Shown: positions 52,588 through 63,922, numbered from the stretch's first letter. The stretch: 64,000 nucleotides of DNA from Pseudomonas oligotrophica (GCF_021726475.1 NZ_JAKJRU010000002.1:1-64000), one strand, 5' to 3'. Program-made: numbers and translations. The notes: generated by a model from the sequence alone, not told the origin.

Positions 52588-53961
52588 TCAGTCGCGCTGC
52601 AGTTCGTCTTGCAGCTGCCCGATGGCGGCCTGGCGCTCGCCGTCCTGCAGGCGGGCGCCGGGGTTGAGCGAGGACCACTCGGGATGCGCGCGACAGCGTT
52701 GCAGGGCTTCGGGCAGCTTGCCCTCGCGCCAGCCCTGATCCTGCGGCGTGGCCAGGCGGATCGCCTCGGTGGCGGCGTGCCCCCGAGTCGCAAGCACGGC
52801 CAGCAGTTGACGCTGGCGCAGGGCGAGCAGGCGCAGTACGGCGTCGTCGACGCTCAGCTCGCGCTGCCCCTTGAGCTTGCCGAGCAGGCGATTGCCATAG
52901 TGCCGCGCGGTCTGCGCGCCGCCGCCGGCGATGGCGCCGAGCAGCGCCGCGGCGCCGAGGGTGATGCCGCCGACCATCAGGTCGACGCCGGCACCGGCCG
53001 CGGCACCTGCGGCCATGCCGCCGCCGATCTTCACGCCCAGCTGCTTGAGGGTCTCGGGGTTGAACAGGTCGTCGCCCCAGCGCCCGTCGAGCAGCGGCAG
53101 ATCGCTGGCCGCTGCATCGTCCTGGCGAAAGGCATACAGGCGCAGCAGCGCCTCGACGCAGCGCTGCTCGCGGCGGCGCACGGCATCGTGCAATTCACGA
53201 ATGGCGCCGCGCTCCAGTTCCGGCTGTGCGGCCACGCTGCGTCGGCAGGCGGCGACATCCACCAGCAGTTCGGCGATCAGTCGCTGGCCGCTGGCCAGGC
53301 GTGCGGCAGCCTGGGCCTCGTGGTCCTCGATCAGTCGCTGCAGCTTGGGGCGCGCCTGTTCCAGCAGCAGCGCCAGGCTTTCGTACAGCCGGCGTTCACC
53401 GTCCACGGGTGGCGCCACGCTGTCGAAGCGCACCAGTGCATGCAGGCCGAGACGGGCCAGGGCCTGACGCCATTCCTCGTCGCGGTGCCCCGGCTGGGCG
53501 ACGAAGTTGAGCACCGGCAGCAGCGGCTTGCCGCAGCCGGCGAGTACCGCCAGCTCGTCCTTGTACTTGGCCAGCACCGGCTCACGGGCGTCAATCACGT
53601 AGAGCCCGGCGTCGCTGGCCAGCAGCTGGCGCAGCACCTTGGCTTCCTGCTCGAAGCGCCCCCGCGCCTCGCTGCCGTCGAGAAAGCGCGCGGTGCGTGC
53701 CGGGCCGTCGAGGCGCTCACCGGGGCGCTCCAGCCGTTCGAGGTAGTCGAGCAGGGCGATGGCATCTTCCAGGCCCGGGGTGTCGTAGAGCTCCAGCAGT
53801 GGCTCGCCGTCCACCGACAGTCGCGCACCCTCGACGTGGCGGGTGGTGCTCGGCCGGTGCGAGACCTCACCGAAGCCGATGTCGCGGGTCAGGGTGCGCA
53901 GCAGCGAGGTCTTGCCGACATTGGTATGGCCGACCACGGCCAGTTTCAGCGCTTCAGTCAT
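52588..53961 (-). CDS. GTPase with DUF3482 domain
   Basis: The 457-residue protein has an N-terminal GTPase domain with G1 GHTNVGKTS (11-19), a G2-region threonine in RPSTTRHVEG and G3 DTPGLED. The usual G4 NKxD is not visible; LPVLNFVAQPGH occupies that place, which may alter base recognition. The C-terminal DUF3482 half is helical and contains a glycine-zipper hydrophobic stretch (about 330-365, GGGMAAGAAAGAGVDLMVGG), suggesting membrane association. Its start overlaps the end of the DUF2868 gene by eight bases, so the two are coexpressed. The function is not established. Confidence 0.88.
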   Translation of the reverse strand: MTEALKLAVVGHTNVGKTSLLRTLTRDIGFGEVSHRPSTTRHVEGARLSVDGEPLLELYDTPGLEDAIALLDYLERLERPGERLDGPARTARFLDGSEARGRFEQEAKVLRQLLASDAGLYVIDAREPVLAKYKDELAVLAGCGKPLLPVLNFVAQPGHRDEEWRQALARLGLHALVRFDSVAPPVDGERRLYESLALLLEQARPKLQRLIEDHEAQAAARLASGQRLIAELLVDVAACRRSVAAQPELERGAIRELHDAVRRREQRCVEALLRLYAFRQDDAAASDLPLLDGRWGDDLFNPETLKQLGVKIGGGMAAGAAAGAGVDLMVGGITLGAAALLGAIAGGGAQTARHYGNRLLGKLKGQRELSVDDAVLRLLALRQRQLLAVLATRGHAATEAIRLATPQDQGWREGKLPEALQRCRAHPEWSSLNPGARLQDGERQAAIGQLQDELQRD

Positions 53962-55354
53962 GGCCTGTCTCCAGCCAGCGCAGCGGGGCGCAGCTCGAAT
54001 GCGCCAGCCCCAGGGCATCCAGCGCCTGGTGCCAGTCTTCCAGGCGCGCGCTGTCCAGCGCCTCGCCCGGGGGTGCCTGCAACAGCCAGACGCGAGTCGC
54101 CGCCGCGCAGCGCGACAGCTCGCCGATCAGCGCCAGGGTGCCGCGGTCGGGTGAGCGTCGCGGATCACAGGCGACGGCCAGGCGTGCCGGCGGAAAGCGG
54201 GTGAGTTGATCGAGCAGCCGTCGGCGCCCCTCGCGGTCGTCGAGAATGCCGGCATCGGCGATACCCTTGGACAGAGCCGGCGGCCACGGGCGGCTGCCAT
54301 CCAGCTCGATGGCCACCAGCACGGCGCCCTCGCTGCCATCGAGCTGAGCGCCGGCAGTCGGTGCGTGCAGTTGGGCGGGCGCCGCATCACGGATGCCGAG
54401 GCGCTCGCTGGGTGGCCGCAGGCGTTCGCGCAGCAGGCGGTAGGCCGGCAGGTTCAGGTCGAGTTTCAACGCGTCGCGGCCGCGGCGCCAGCGCCACAGG
54501 CAGAGGCTCGCCAGCAGCAGCCGTGGCAGCAGGCCGTAGATCAGCAGCACGCCGACCAGCCAGCCGGCCCAGCGTTGCCGGGCGCCGTCCAGATCGCCGG
54601 CGAGTGCGCCGCTGGCGCGGATCTGCTCGACATCCGGCACGCTGAAGCCGAGCAGGGCCGGCAGCGCGCCGAGGGCCTGGGTCAGGCCGACGAAGGCGTT
54701 CTCACCAAGGATGGTGGTTTCCCAGACGAAGCCGTAGCGGCGGGTCGCCAGCAGGGCGAGGAGGCTGAGCAGGGCGCTGGTCATCGCCAGCAGCCATAGG
54801 GCGTGCACGCCTGTTCCCAGCAGCCAGCGGCCGAGTCGGCGCTGATGCAGCACGGCGAGCAGGGCTGGGGCCAGCTGCGCGGCGCGGGCATCACGGGCGA
54901 GCTTTTCGCTGAGCCAGAGCCACAGCCGCCCCAGCGCGCCGCCGCTGTCACCGGTCAGCAGCAGGCCGAGCAGCCAGCCGAGCAGGGTCAAGAGGTTCAG
55001 CCCGAGCAGGCTGCCCAGCGCCCAGAACACGTTGACCGGCCGCTGCCCGTCGCCGAGCGCGGCGAAGGCCAGCCCGGCACCGGTGAAAAGCGCCAGCAGG
55101 ATCAGCGCGAGCGCACCCAGGCGGGCGCCCTGCCGCCAGTGCCGGAGCGCCTCGACCAGCCCGTCGCGGCGGGCCAGCCAGAGCGCACGATGCTCGATCA
55201 ATTGGGTCAGGTCGCCGCCGACTGCGCGGGCCTGGCGATTGGCCTCGTCATCGTCCAGCGGGCCGGCGTGTTCCTCGCGCAGGCGCACCGCTTCGGCGAG
55301 CCAGAGGCGGTCGAGGCGCGACAGCGGGGGGGCGGGGGGTCGAGGGTCGCTCAC
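53954..55354 (-). CDS. DUF2868 membrane protein
   Basis: This 466-residue protein begins at a GTG (55354) after an ACGGAG site. The N-terminal 75 residues are charged (RLDRLWLAEAVRLREEH). At least four helices follow: about 88-110, 123-145, 195-220 and 290-310. The last 150 residues form a soluble, alpha/beta-like domain with no motif that I recognise. It overlaps the DUF3482 GTPase gene by eight bases. The pairing of these two domains is recurrent in proteobacteria, which suggests a membrane-anchor and GTPase partnership. No function is established. Confidence 0.85.
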   Translation of the reverse strand: MSDPRPPAPPLSRLDRLWLAEAVRLREEHAGPLDDDEANRQARAVGGDLTQLIEHRALWLARRDGLVEALRHWRQGARLGALALILLALFTGAGLAFAALGDGQRPVNVFWALGSLLGLNLLTLLGWLLGLLLTGDSGGALGRLWLWLSEKLARDARAAQLAPALLAVLHQRRLGRWLLGTGVHALWLLAMTSALLSLLALLATRRYGFVWETTILGENAFVGLTQALGALPALLGFSVPDVEQIRASGALAGDLDGARQRWAGWLVGVLLIYGLLPRLLLASLCLWRWRRGRDALKLDLNLPAYRLLRERLRPPSERLGIRDAAPAQLHAPTAGAQLDGSEGAVLVAIELDGSRPWPPALSKGIADAGILDDREGRRRLLDQLTRFPPARLAVACDPRRSPDRGTLALIGELSRCAAATRVWLLQAPPGEALDSARLEDWHQALDALGLAHSSCAPLRWLETGHD

Positions 55355-55434
55355 CAGGGGCTCCGTGGCCGGGGATGAGCGAAAGCATAACCGCAGCCGG
55401 GCGGGCCATGCACGGCGCCGCCCGGCTGCCTGCC

Positions 55435-56955
55435 TCAGGCGCTGCTGGAGCTGGCCGCGCGCAGCGGGGCGGGCGCGGGTGGCGTGGGATGATGGGCGTC
55501 GACCAGCGGCACCTCGTTGCCGTCGATGTCGTACAGCTTGCCGTTGCGGAAGTAGTCGCCATCGTGCAGCGCGGCGATGTCCTGGTACCGCAGGCTGCGC
55601 TCGCTGCCGGCGACGAACACCGACTGCTGGTCGGAATTGCCGGCCTTCAGGTGGTTGAAGGCCAGGTTGAGGACGATCGCCATGATCGCCGCCGAGCTGA
55701 TGCCGGAGTGGAAGATGGTCTCGAACCAGGCCGGGAAGTGGTGGTAGAAGCTCGGCGCGGCGATCGGGATCATGCCGAAGCCGATCGAGGTGGCGACGAT
55801 GATCAGGTTCATGTTGTTGCGGTAGTCGACCTGCGCCAGGGTGCGGATGCCGCTGGCCGCCACGGTGCCGAACAGCACCACGCCGGCGCCGCCGAGCACC
55901 GCGGTGGGGACCGCGGCGATCAGCCGGCCCATCACCGGCAGCAGGCCCAGGGTGACCAGGATCAGGCCGGCGCTGGCCACGACGTAGCGACTCTTCACCC
56001 CGGTCACCGCCACCAGCCCGACGTTCTGGGCGAAGGCGCTCTGGGTGAAGGAGCTGAACAGCGGGGCCAGGGAGCTGGAGATCATGTCGGCGCGCAGGCC
56101 GTTGCCCAGGCGCTTGGAGTCGACCTTGGTGTCGATGATCTCGCCGACGGCGAGGATGTCGGCGGAGGTTTCCACCAGGGTGACGATGATCACGATCAGC
56201 ATCGAGAGGATCGCCGCGACCTGGAACTCCGGCATGCCGAAGTGCAGCGGCGCCGGCATGGCCACCAGCGGGCCGTCGAGCACGCGGGAGAAGTCGGCCA
56301 TGCCGAAGAACACCGCAACCAGGGTGCCGATGACCATCGCCAGGAGGATCGACAGGCGCGAGATGCTCGCATTGCCGACCTTGCTCAGCGCCAGCACGGT
56401 GAACAGGGTGAAGGCCGCCAGGCAGATGTTGGCCACGCTGCCGAAATCCGGCGCCTGGCTGTTGCCGCCCATGGCCCAGCGCGCCGCCACCGGCATCAGC
56501 GTCAGGCCGATGGTGGTGATGACGATGCCGGTGACCAGCGGCGGGAAGAACTTGGTGATGCGCGAGAATACCGGGGTGATCAGCAGGCCGATCAGCGAGG
56601 CGGCGATGACCGCGCCGAACACCACCGGCAGGCCGCCGGCACCGTCGCTGCCGATGATCGCGATCATGGTCGCCACGCCGGCAAAGGACACGCCCTGCAC
56701 CAGCGGCAGCTGGCAACCGAAGAACGGCAGGCCAAGGGTCTGCAGCAGGGTGGCCAGGCCGCCGGCGAACAGCGAGGCGGCGATCAGCAGGCCGATGTCG
56801 GCCGGCGACAATCCGGCCGCCTGGCCGACGATCAGGGGGACGGCGACGATGCCGCCATACATGGTGAGCACGTGTTGCAGGCCGTAGGCCAGGTTGGCGC
56901 CGATGCCGAGGTTCTCGTCTTCGGGGCGTTTTTCGGGGGTGGACGCGACTGTCAT
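55435..56955 (-). CDS. NCS2 nucleobase (xanthine/uric acid-type) permease
   Basis: The 506-residue membrane protein belongs to the nucleobase-ascorbate transporter family and should bring a purine or uracil in with protons. About 14 helices are visible. Family motifs are QHVLTMYGGIVAVPLIVG at the start, VQGVSFAG near 95-102, VETSADILAVGEIID near 261-275, QSAFAQNVGLVAVTGVKSRYV near 310-330 and the GMIPIAAPSFYHHFP segment. The ETSADI motif favours purines (xanthine or urate) over uracil. A soluble tail of about 60 residues is unusual. The ATG at 56955 has a GGGAGAAG site. Confidence 0.88.
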   Translation of the reverse strand: MTVASTPEKRPEDENLGIGANLAYGLQHVLTMYGGIVAVPLIVGQAAGLSPADIGLLIAASLFAGGLATLLQTLGLPFFGCQLPLVQGVSFAGVATMIAIIGSDGAGGLPVVFGAVIAASLIGLLITPVFSRITKFFPPLVTGIVITTIGLTLMPVAARWAMGGNSQAPDFGSVANICLAAFTLFTVLALSKVGNASISRLSILLAMVIGTLVAVFFGMADFSRVLDGPLVAMPAPLHFGMPEFQVAAILSMLIVIIVTLVETSADILAVGEIIDTKVDSKRLGNGLRADMISSSLAPLFSSFTQSAFAQNVGLVAVTGVKSRYVVASAGLILVTLGLLPVMGRLIAAVPTAVLGGAGVVLFGTVAASGIRTLAQVDYRNNMNLIIVATSIGFGMIPIAAPSFYHHFPAWFETIFHSGISSAAIMAIVLNLAFNHLKAGNSDQQSVFVAGSERSLRYQDIAALHDGDYFRNGKLYDIDGNEVPLVDAHHPTPPAPAPLRAASSSSA

Positions 56956-56994
56956 GGGGTTGCTTCTCCCGTCTTTTTTATTGTGTCGCCCACT

Positions 56995-57035
56995 GTAGAC
57001 AATTGTTCTACCTATGCGCCAGTTTTTGTATACAA
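56995..57035 (-). promoter_or_regulatory. Palindromic operators upstream of the nucleobase permease
   Basis: TTGTATACAA (57026-57035) is a perfect ten-base palindrome, extended by near-symmetric flanks. A second site with an ACAATTGT core (56999-57006) lies within GTAGACAATTGTTCTAC (56995-57011). Both are 40-80 bases upstream of the permease start at 56955. TTGTATACAA resembles sites of GntR-type regulators of purine catabolism. The identity of the regulator is inferred only from site style. Confidence 0.55.
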
Positions 57036-57180
57036 GTTTTCTGGTGGATGAGTGTTCCCGACTGGGCATTGCATGCCTGGGCTCAGGATTGGCGGGGCGA
57101 TTCGCGGGTGCGGCGTGGGTCCGGCAGCCGACGAACGGTCGCATGCCGGCTGCTGTGGCGGGTCGTGCAGCGCAGGGGCG

Positions 57181-57202
57181 CTGGCGGCCAGGTGGCCGCC
57201 AG
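57181..57202 (-). other. Hairpin after glpQ
   Basis: CTGGCGGCC (57181-57189) and GGCCGCCAG (57194-57202) form a perfect nine-base-pair stem with a four-base loop just past the glpQ stop. No T tract follows on the minus strand, so it may protect the mRNA end rather than terminate alone. Confidence 0.6.
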
Positions 57203-57208
57203 CTACGG

Positions 57209-58321
57209 TCACTGTGCCTGGCGCAGGCGTACCGCGATGTCCGGCTGGTCGATGAACAGGCCATCGACGCCGGCGTCGAGGAAGGCCGCGATCTCGGCCT
57301 CGAGGTCACCGCGTGCGGAAGGCTCGTCGCTGCTGCGCAGGCTGGCCGGGAGGAAGGCGTTCTCGGCGCGGAAGGTGTACGGGTGGACCTCGAGGCCGGC
57401 GGCGTGGGCATCGCTGACGAAGCGGGTCGGCGTGCCGAGGTTGCCGTTGGCGTCGCGCGGGATGATGTAGCCCTTGTCCGGGCCGACACCCCGGGCATAA
57501 CGGGCGATGTCACGCAGGCCCTCGGCGCTGGCCATCCGCGCGTAGGTCAGGGTGCTGCCGCGCAGCTGTTGGTCGTAGGGCTGGCCCTCGCCGAACAGCT
57601 GCACCAGCGGCAGCTCGGTCAGGCGGCTCAGGCGCTTGAGGTTGTCCACTTCGAAGGACTGGATGTACACCGGTGCGTGGCGGCCGGCATAGCCGTTGCG
57701 TGCAAGGATGCGCACCAGCGGCTTCTCCATCGCCAGGCCGAGCTGCTGGAAGTGCGTCGGGTGCTTGGTCTCCGGGTACAGGCCGATGCGTCGGCCCTGG
57801 GCCAGCTGCAGGGTCTTCACCAGGTCGATGATTTCCTGCAGCGTCGGGATCTGCAGGCTGCCGTCCAGGCGCGCGTTGCCGGGACGGATCTCGGGGATGC
57901 GCTCGATGGCGCGCAGGGTCTTCAGCTCGGCCAGGGTGAAGTCCTCGCTGAACCAGCCGGTGAGGCTGACGCCATCGACCGCCTGGGTGCGCCTGCGGCC
58001 GGCGAATTCCGGGCGGCTGGCGACATCGGTGGTCAGGTCCAGTTCGTTGTCGTGGCGCGCCACCAGCTCGCCGTCGCGGGTCATCACCAGGTCCGGCTCG
58101 ATGTAGTCGGCGCCCTGCAGGATCGCCAGGGCGTAGGCGCCGAGGGTGTGTTCCGGCACGTAGCCGCTGGCGCCACGGTGGGCGATCACCAGCGGTCGCG
58201 GTTCCTCGCCGTGCGTTCTGGCGGCCGGCTCGCCGGCCAGTGCCGGGACGGCGATGCAGGCGCTGGGCAGCGCCAGGACACAGGCGGCGAGCCAGCCGCG
58301 AAGGGTGTGGTCGAAGATCAT
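57209..58321 (-). CDS. glpQ: Periplasmic glycerophosphodiester phosphodiesterase
   Basis: GlpQ hydrolyses glycerophosphodiesters to glycerol 3-phosphate and an alcohol. The 370-residue precursor has a signal peptide (MIFDHTLRGWLAACVLALPSA, ending near PALAGE). The catalytic first strand is VIAHRGASGYVPEHT with general-acid His and metal-binding Glu; YIEPDLVMTRDGELVARHD supplies further ligands. The long substrate-binding insertion and the LFIDQPD end are typical. The ATG at 58321 follows a GGAG site; 50 upstream in-frame codons lack a signal. It diverges from folA. Confidence 0.94.
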   Translation of the reverse strand: MIFDHTLRGWLAACVLALPSACIAVPALAGEPAARTHGEEPRPLVIAHRGASGYVPEHTLGAYALAILQGADYIEPDLVMTRDGELVARHDNELDLTTDVASRPEFAGRRRTQAVDGVSLTGWFSEDFTLAELKTLRAIERIPEIRPGNARLDGSLQIPTLQEIIDLVKTLQLAQGRRIGLYPETKHPTHFQQLGLAMEKPLVRILARNGYAGRHAPVYIQSFEVDNLKRLSRLTELPLVQLFGEGQPYDQQLRGSTLTYARMASAEGLRDIARYARGVGPDKGYIIPRDANGNLGTPTRFVSDAHAAGLEVHPYTFRAENAFLPASLRSSDEPSARGDLEAEIAAFLDAGVDGLFIDQPDIAVRLRQAQ

Positions 58322-58469
58322 CGGACGGTTCTCCTGGAAGGGAGCCTGCAGCCTGGCGCAGCGAGATGACCTGGCATTGACGGAATCGCGGCGCCGCGGT
58401 TGCAGAGCGATGAACCCGACGGACGGTTGACGCTGTAGCAAGGCCTGGCGCTCTGTTATTCTCGTCGCC

Positions 58470-58997
58470 ATGAATCAGCCCCACCTCCCACTCGCAATGA
58501 TCGCTGCTCTTGCAGAGCGAAACGTGATCGGTCGCGACAACAGCATGCCCTGGCACCTGCCGGCGGACCTGCGCCATTTCAAGGCCATGACCCTCGGCAA
58601 ACCGGTGATCATGGGCCGCAAGACCTGGGATTCGCTCGGCCGACCGCTGCCGGGACGGCTCAACCTGGTGGTCAGCCGCCAGCCCGGCCTGCAGCTCGCG
58701 GGCGCCGAGACCTTCACCGCGCTGGACGCCGCGCTGGCACGCGCCGAGCAGTGGGCGCGCGAGCAGGGCGCCGCCGAGCTGATGCTGATCGGCGGGGCGC
58801 AGCTTTATAGCCAGGCGCTGGACCGCGCGCAGCGGCTCTACCTGACCCGCATCGATGCGCGCCCGCAGGGCGATGCCTTCTTCCCGGCCTTCGACGAGGC
58901 CCAGTGGCAGTGCGTCGAGCGCCAGGCGCACCCGGCCGAGGGCGATGCGCCGGCCTACTGCTTCGAGACCTGGGTGCGCGCCGCGCGCCACGCTTGA
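58470..58997 (+). CDS. folA: Dihydrofolate reductase
   Basis: FolA reduces dihydrofolate to tetrahydrofolate with NADPH. The 175-residue enzyme has AMIAALAERNVIGRDNSMPWHLPADL at the start with the catalytic acidic residue Asp in LPADL. VIMGRKTWDSLGRPLPGR forms the cofactor-site segment, and LMLIGGAQLYSQAL holds the GG cis-peptide. The length is slightly above E. coli FolA (159). The start at 58470 (MNQPHLPLAMIAAL) is the first in-frame ATG. Tetrahydrofolate is also the acceptor used by GcvT in this window. Confidence 0.95.
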   Translation: MNQPHLPLAMIAALAERNVIGRDNSMPWHLPADLRHFKAMTLGKPVIMGRKTWDSLGRPLPGRLNLVVSRQPGLQLAGAETFTALDAALARAEQWAREQGAAELMLIGGAQLYSQALDRAQRLYLTRIDARPQGDAFFPAFDEAQWQCVERQAHPAEGDAPAYCFETWVRAARHA

Positions 58998-59064
58998 CCG
59001 GCGCCAAGGCAGGTTCGGGCGGCGCCCTCTAAGCTGCTGCCCAACGTCAACGGAAATTACCTTC

Positions 59065-59712
59065 ATGCAACCGGACCACACCGGCGCGCCGGCCAGCGAC
59101 CGCGTCGCCCCGATCTTCGTGCGCCACCCGTTCTGGGAGGATGTCCTGGCCGTGCTGCTCGGCACCGCCATGGTCGCCCTGGGCATCACCTTCTACAGCC
59201 ATGCGCAGCTGCTCACCGGCGGCACCGTGGGTGTCGCCTTCCTGCTCAGCTACCTGAGCGACTGGTCGTTCGGCCCGCTGTTCTTTCTGGTCAACCTGCC
59301 GTTCTACGGGCTGGCGATCTGGCGCATGGGCTGGAAGTTCACCCTGCGCACCGCCTGCGCGGTGGCGCTGGTCTCGCTGTACGCCGAGCTGATGCCCAAC
59401 TGGGTGCAGTTCGCACGGCTCGACGTGGTCTATGCCGCGCTGTTCGGCGGCTTCGCCATGGGCGTCGGCTTGCTCATGCTGTTCCGCCACCGCGCCAGCC
59501 TCGGCGGAGTGAACATCCTCGCGCTGTACATCCAGGAGCGCTTCGGCGTGCGTGCCGGCAAGGTACAGATGGGCATCGACGCGCTGATCGTGCTCACCGC
59601 GATCCTCGCGGTGCCGGCCGATCGTGTGCTGCTCTCGGTGCTCGGCGCGGTGGCGCTGAACCTGGTGCTGGCGATCAACCACCGCGCCGACCGCTATACC
59701 GGCGTCAGCTGA
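59065..59712 (+). CDS. YitT family membrane protein
   Basis: The 215-residue protein has five to six helices and the YitT (DUF161) signature: AMVALGITFYSHAQLLTGGTVGVAFLLSYL near 32-61, FFLVNLPFYGLAIWRMGWKFT near 74-94, and GVGLLMLFRHRASLGGVNILALYIQERFG near 133-161. The family is often near metabolic genes and its substrate is unknown. The ATG at 59065 is the start of the conserved region. Its last eight bases overlap the end of the opposite-strand phosphodiesterase gene. Confidence 0.88.
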   Translation: MQPDHTGAPASDRVAPIFVRHPFWEDVLAVLLGTAMVALGITFYSHAQLLTGGTVGVAFLLSYLSDWSFGPLFFLVNLPFYGLAIWRMGWKFTLRTACAVALVSLYAELMPNWVQFARLDVVYAALFGGFAMGVGLLMLFRHRASLGGVNILALYIQERFGVRAGKVQMGIDALIVLTAILAVPADRVLLSVLGAVALNLVLAINHRADRYTGVS

Positions 59713-60160
59713 GCTGGATCAGCTCGGCCTCGGCGCGGTCTGCGCCGAGGTCCAGATGCGCCAGGCAGATCGGCAGGCGAAAGCGTCGCGGCCCGGCGCT
59801 GCCCGGGTTGAGGTAGAGCACGCCGTCGCGCCTTTCGATCAGCGGCTGGTGCGAGTGGCCGGCGATGACCACGGCGACGCCAGCGGCGGCCGGGTCGAAA
59901 TCCAGGGTCTTGAGGTCGTGGCGCACATGCAGGCGCCGGCCGGCATATTCGAGGTCCAGCGCTTCGGGCAGCGCCGCCGCCCAGTCGCTGCTGTCGACGT
60001 TGCCACGGATCGCCTGCAGCGGTGCGACCCGGCGCAGGCCGTCGAGCACCTCGGGCTTGCCGATGTCGCCGGCATGGATGATCAGCTCGCAGCCCTGCAG
60101 GGCCGTGATCGCCTGCGCTCGCAGCAGGCCGTGGGTATCGGAGATGACGCCGATGCGCAT
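59705..60160 (-). CDS. Metallophosphoesterase, YfcE/MJ0936 type
   Basis: The 151-residue enzyme has the dinuclear-metal motifs of the calcineurin-like superfamily: GVISDTHG (Asp, His), IIHAGDIG (Asp), IRGNVDSSD (Asn) and VIAGHSHQPL (His). The small size matches the YfcE-type phosphodiesterases. The GSAGPRRF segment near the C-terminus is also conserved. The start at 60160 (MRIGVISD) gives the usual length; upstream in-frame codons are not supported. The physiological substrate is unknown. Confidence 0.92.
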   Translation of the reverse strand: MRIGVISDTHGLLRAQAITALQGCELIIHAGDIGKPEVLDGLRRVAPLQAIRGNVDSSDWAAALPEALDLEYAGRRLHVRHDLKTLDFDPAAAGVAVVIAGHSHQPLIERRDGVLYLNPGSAGPRRFRLPICLAHLDLGADRAEAELIQLS

Positions 60161-60246
60161 GCCGGGTTCTCCCGCCGGGCAAAGCGCCCAGCATAGGCCG
60201 GCGGACACGGCGGCGGCGACCGTCGATCGGCCCGCCCGGCGCACGC

Positions 60247-60699
60247 TTACTTGTGCAGGACGTACTGGCCGGTGAAGCGCACCGCGTCGCGGCCGTCGGC
60301 GCCGAGGATGCGGCTGTTCAGCTCCAGGCGGGCGCGGCCGCGCCGGCGGTAGATCGTCTCGAAACGCTCCCAGGCGCCTTCGGCCGGCGCGCTGCAGATC
60401 GCGGTGGCGTCGTCGACCACCGGCAGCGGGTACGCGATCTGGCCGTCCTGGATGACGATGTGCCCGTCCTCGATGCCGGCCTCGCGCAGGCGCAGGAACA
60501 GCCAGCCCCAGCCGGCGAGCACCGCGGCGCAGTACAGGCTGCCGCCGAACATGCTGCTCTTGTGGTTGATGTTGGCCTGCAGCGGTACCTTCAGGCGCAG
60601 CTCGTGGTTGTTCCAGGCGTCGACGCGCAGGCCCATCGAGCGGGTCAGCGGAATGTCGTGATGGAGGATGGCTTCCAGGTAACGGCTTTCGCGGCTCAT
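60247..60699 (-). CDS. Thioesterase-like hotdog protein (YiiD C-terminal type)
   Basis: The 150-residue protein has a single hotdog-like fold and resembles the thioesterase domain found at the C-terminus of YiiD. Visible segments are MGLRVDAWNNHELRLKVPLQ, NINHKSSMFGGSLYCAAVLAGW (helix region), and RRGRARLELNSRIL in the late strands. Acyl-thioester hydrolysis is likely but not certain, and no substrate is known. It is 86 bases upstream of the phosphodiesterase on the same strand. Confidence 0.78.
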   Translation of the reverse strand: MSRESRYLEAILHHDIPLTRSMGLRVDAWNNHELRLKVPLQANINHKSSMFGGSLYCAAVLAGWGWLFLRLREAGIEDGHIVIQDGQIAYPLPVVDDATAICSAPAEGAWERFETIYRRRGRARLELNSRILGADGRDAVRFTGQYVLHK

Positions 60700-60828
60700 G
60701 CCGGTTGGCTTCCTAAAACGTGACGAAGATACAGGCAGACGCCAAGCATGACCGTTGAGTCACGTTTGCGCCAGTTCCGCTCGGCGTTCGTCCGCGATCC
60801 CGGCGCGATCTGCGCGGCTTGCGCCGTC

Positions 60829-61239
60829 TCAGCGCTCGCCCTTGCGCACGTAGGCGCAATGCCCCGGCCGCGGGCCGATGCGTGGGTGGTTGCGGCAGGT
60901 GTCGGGGCGCCTGTCATAGACCTTGCACAGTCGCGTGCGAGTATCCAGGTAGAGGCAGTCGCCGTTGGCCATGCGGGCCAGGGTGAAGATGCCGTGCTTC
61001 TGGTTGTAGCGCTCGATCACCCCGTCGCGCTCCAGCCGGCGGGCGACCTGCTTGGGCGGTTCGTCGCGCTCGAATTCGTCGACCAGCTGCAGGCGGATCA
61101 GGTCGTCGATGCGCACCTCCACCGGCAGCGTGCAGCAGGTGGCCTGGCAGTCGCGGCACAGGCCGGCGCTGTAGCGCACCCAGGTTTCCAGGCGGTCGGG
61201 GTCGGCGGAGGCGATCAGTCGAGGCTTCACGGTGGTCAT
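60829..61239 (-). CDS. YkgJ-family cysteine-cluster protein
   Basis: This 136-residue protein carries the CxxCxxxCC and later CxxY/Cys pattern of UPF0153/YkgJ proteins. The cysteines are CRDCQATCC near 28-36, CLYLDTRTRLC near 93-103 and CRNH with HCAY near the end. They probably bind zinc or an iron-sulfur cluster. The function is unknown. The start at 61239 (MTTVKPRLIASADPDRL) is chosen as the family start; an upstream extension is open. It diverges from glgP. Confidence 0.85.
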   Translation of the reverse strand: MTTVKPRLIASADPDRLETWVRYSAGLCRDCQATCCTLPVEVRIDDLIRLQLVDEFERDEPPKQVARRLERDGVIERYNQKHGIFTLARMANGDCLYLDTRTRLCKVYDRRPDTCRNHPRIGPRPGHCAYVRKGER

Positions 61240-61421
61240 CGCAGGCAGGCAGGGCGCGCGATCATAGCGCCCGCCCCGGGAATTTCCAGCCCGGGCGCGG
61301 GTTCGAATGCGAACCGCCGGTCCAGCGCCGACAGAAGGGCGTGCAAAGCTGTCTAGACTGCCCTTTGCCGGGCTGGTGGCAGACCCCTCCAGCCGAACCG
61401 TCTTGCTTCCGAGGTCCATCC

Positions 61422-63872
<2,451 letters not shown>

Positions 63873-63893
63873 CCGGCCAGCGCTGGCCAGTTG

Positions 63894-63922
63894 CCGCCCC
63901 GGGCTGAACTCGCCCGGGGCGG
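63894..63922 (+). terminator. GC-rich hairpin after glgP
   Basis: CCGCCCCGGGC (63894-63904) and GCCCGGGGCGG (63912-63922) form a perfect 11-base-pair stem over a seven-base loop. No T run follows directly, so termination may need Rho or be partial. Confidence 0.5.

Noticed and set aside
60748-61356. 202-codon open frame on the plus strand
   Set aside because: It is the shadow of the YkgJ-family gene on the minus strand and has no ribosome site or family features.
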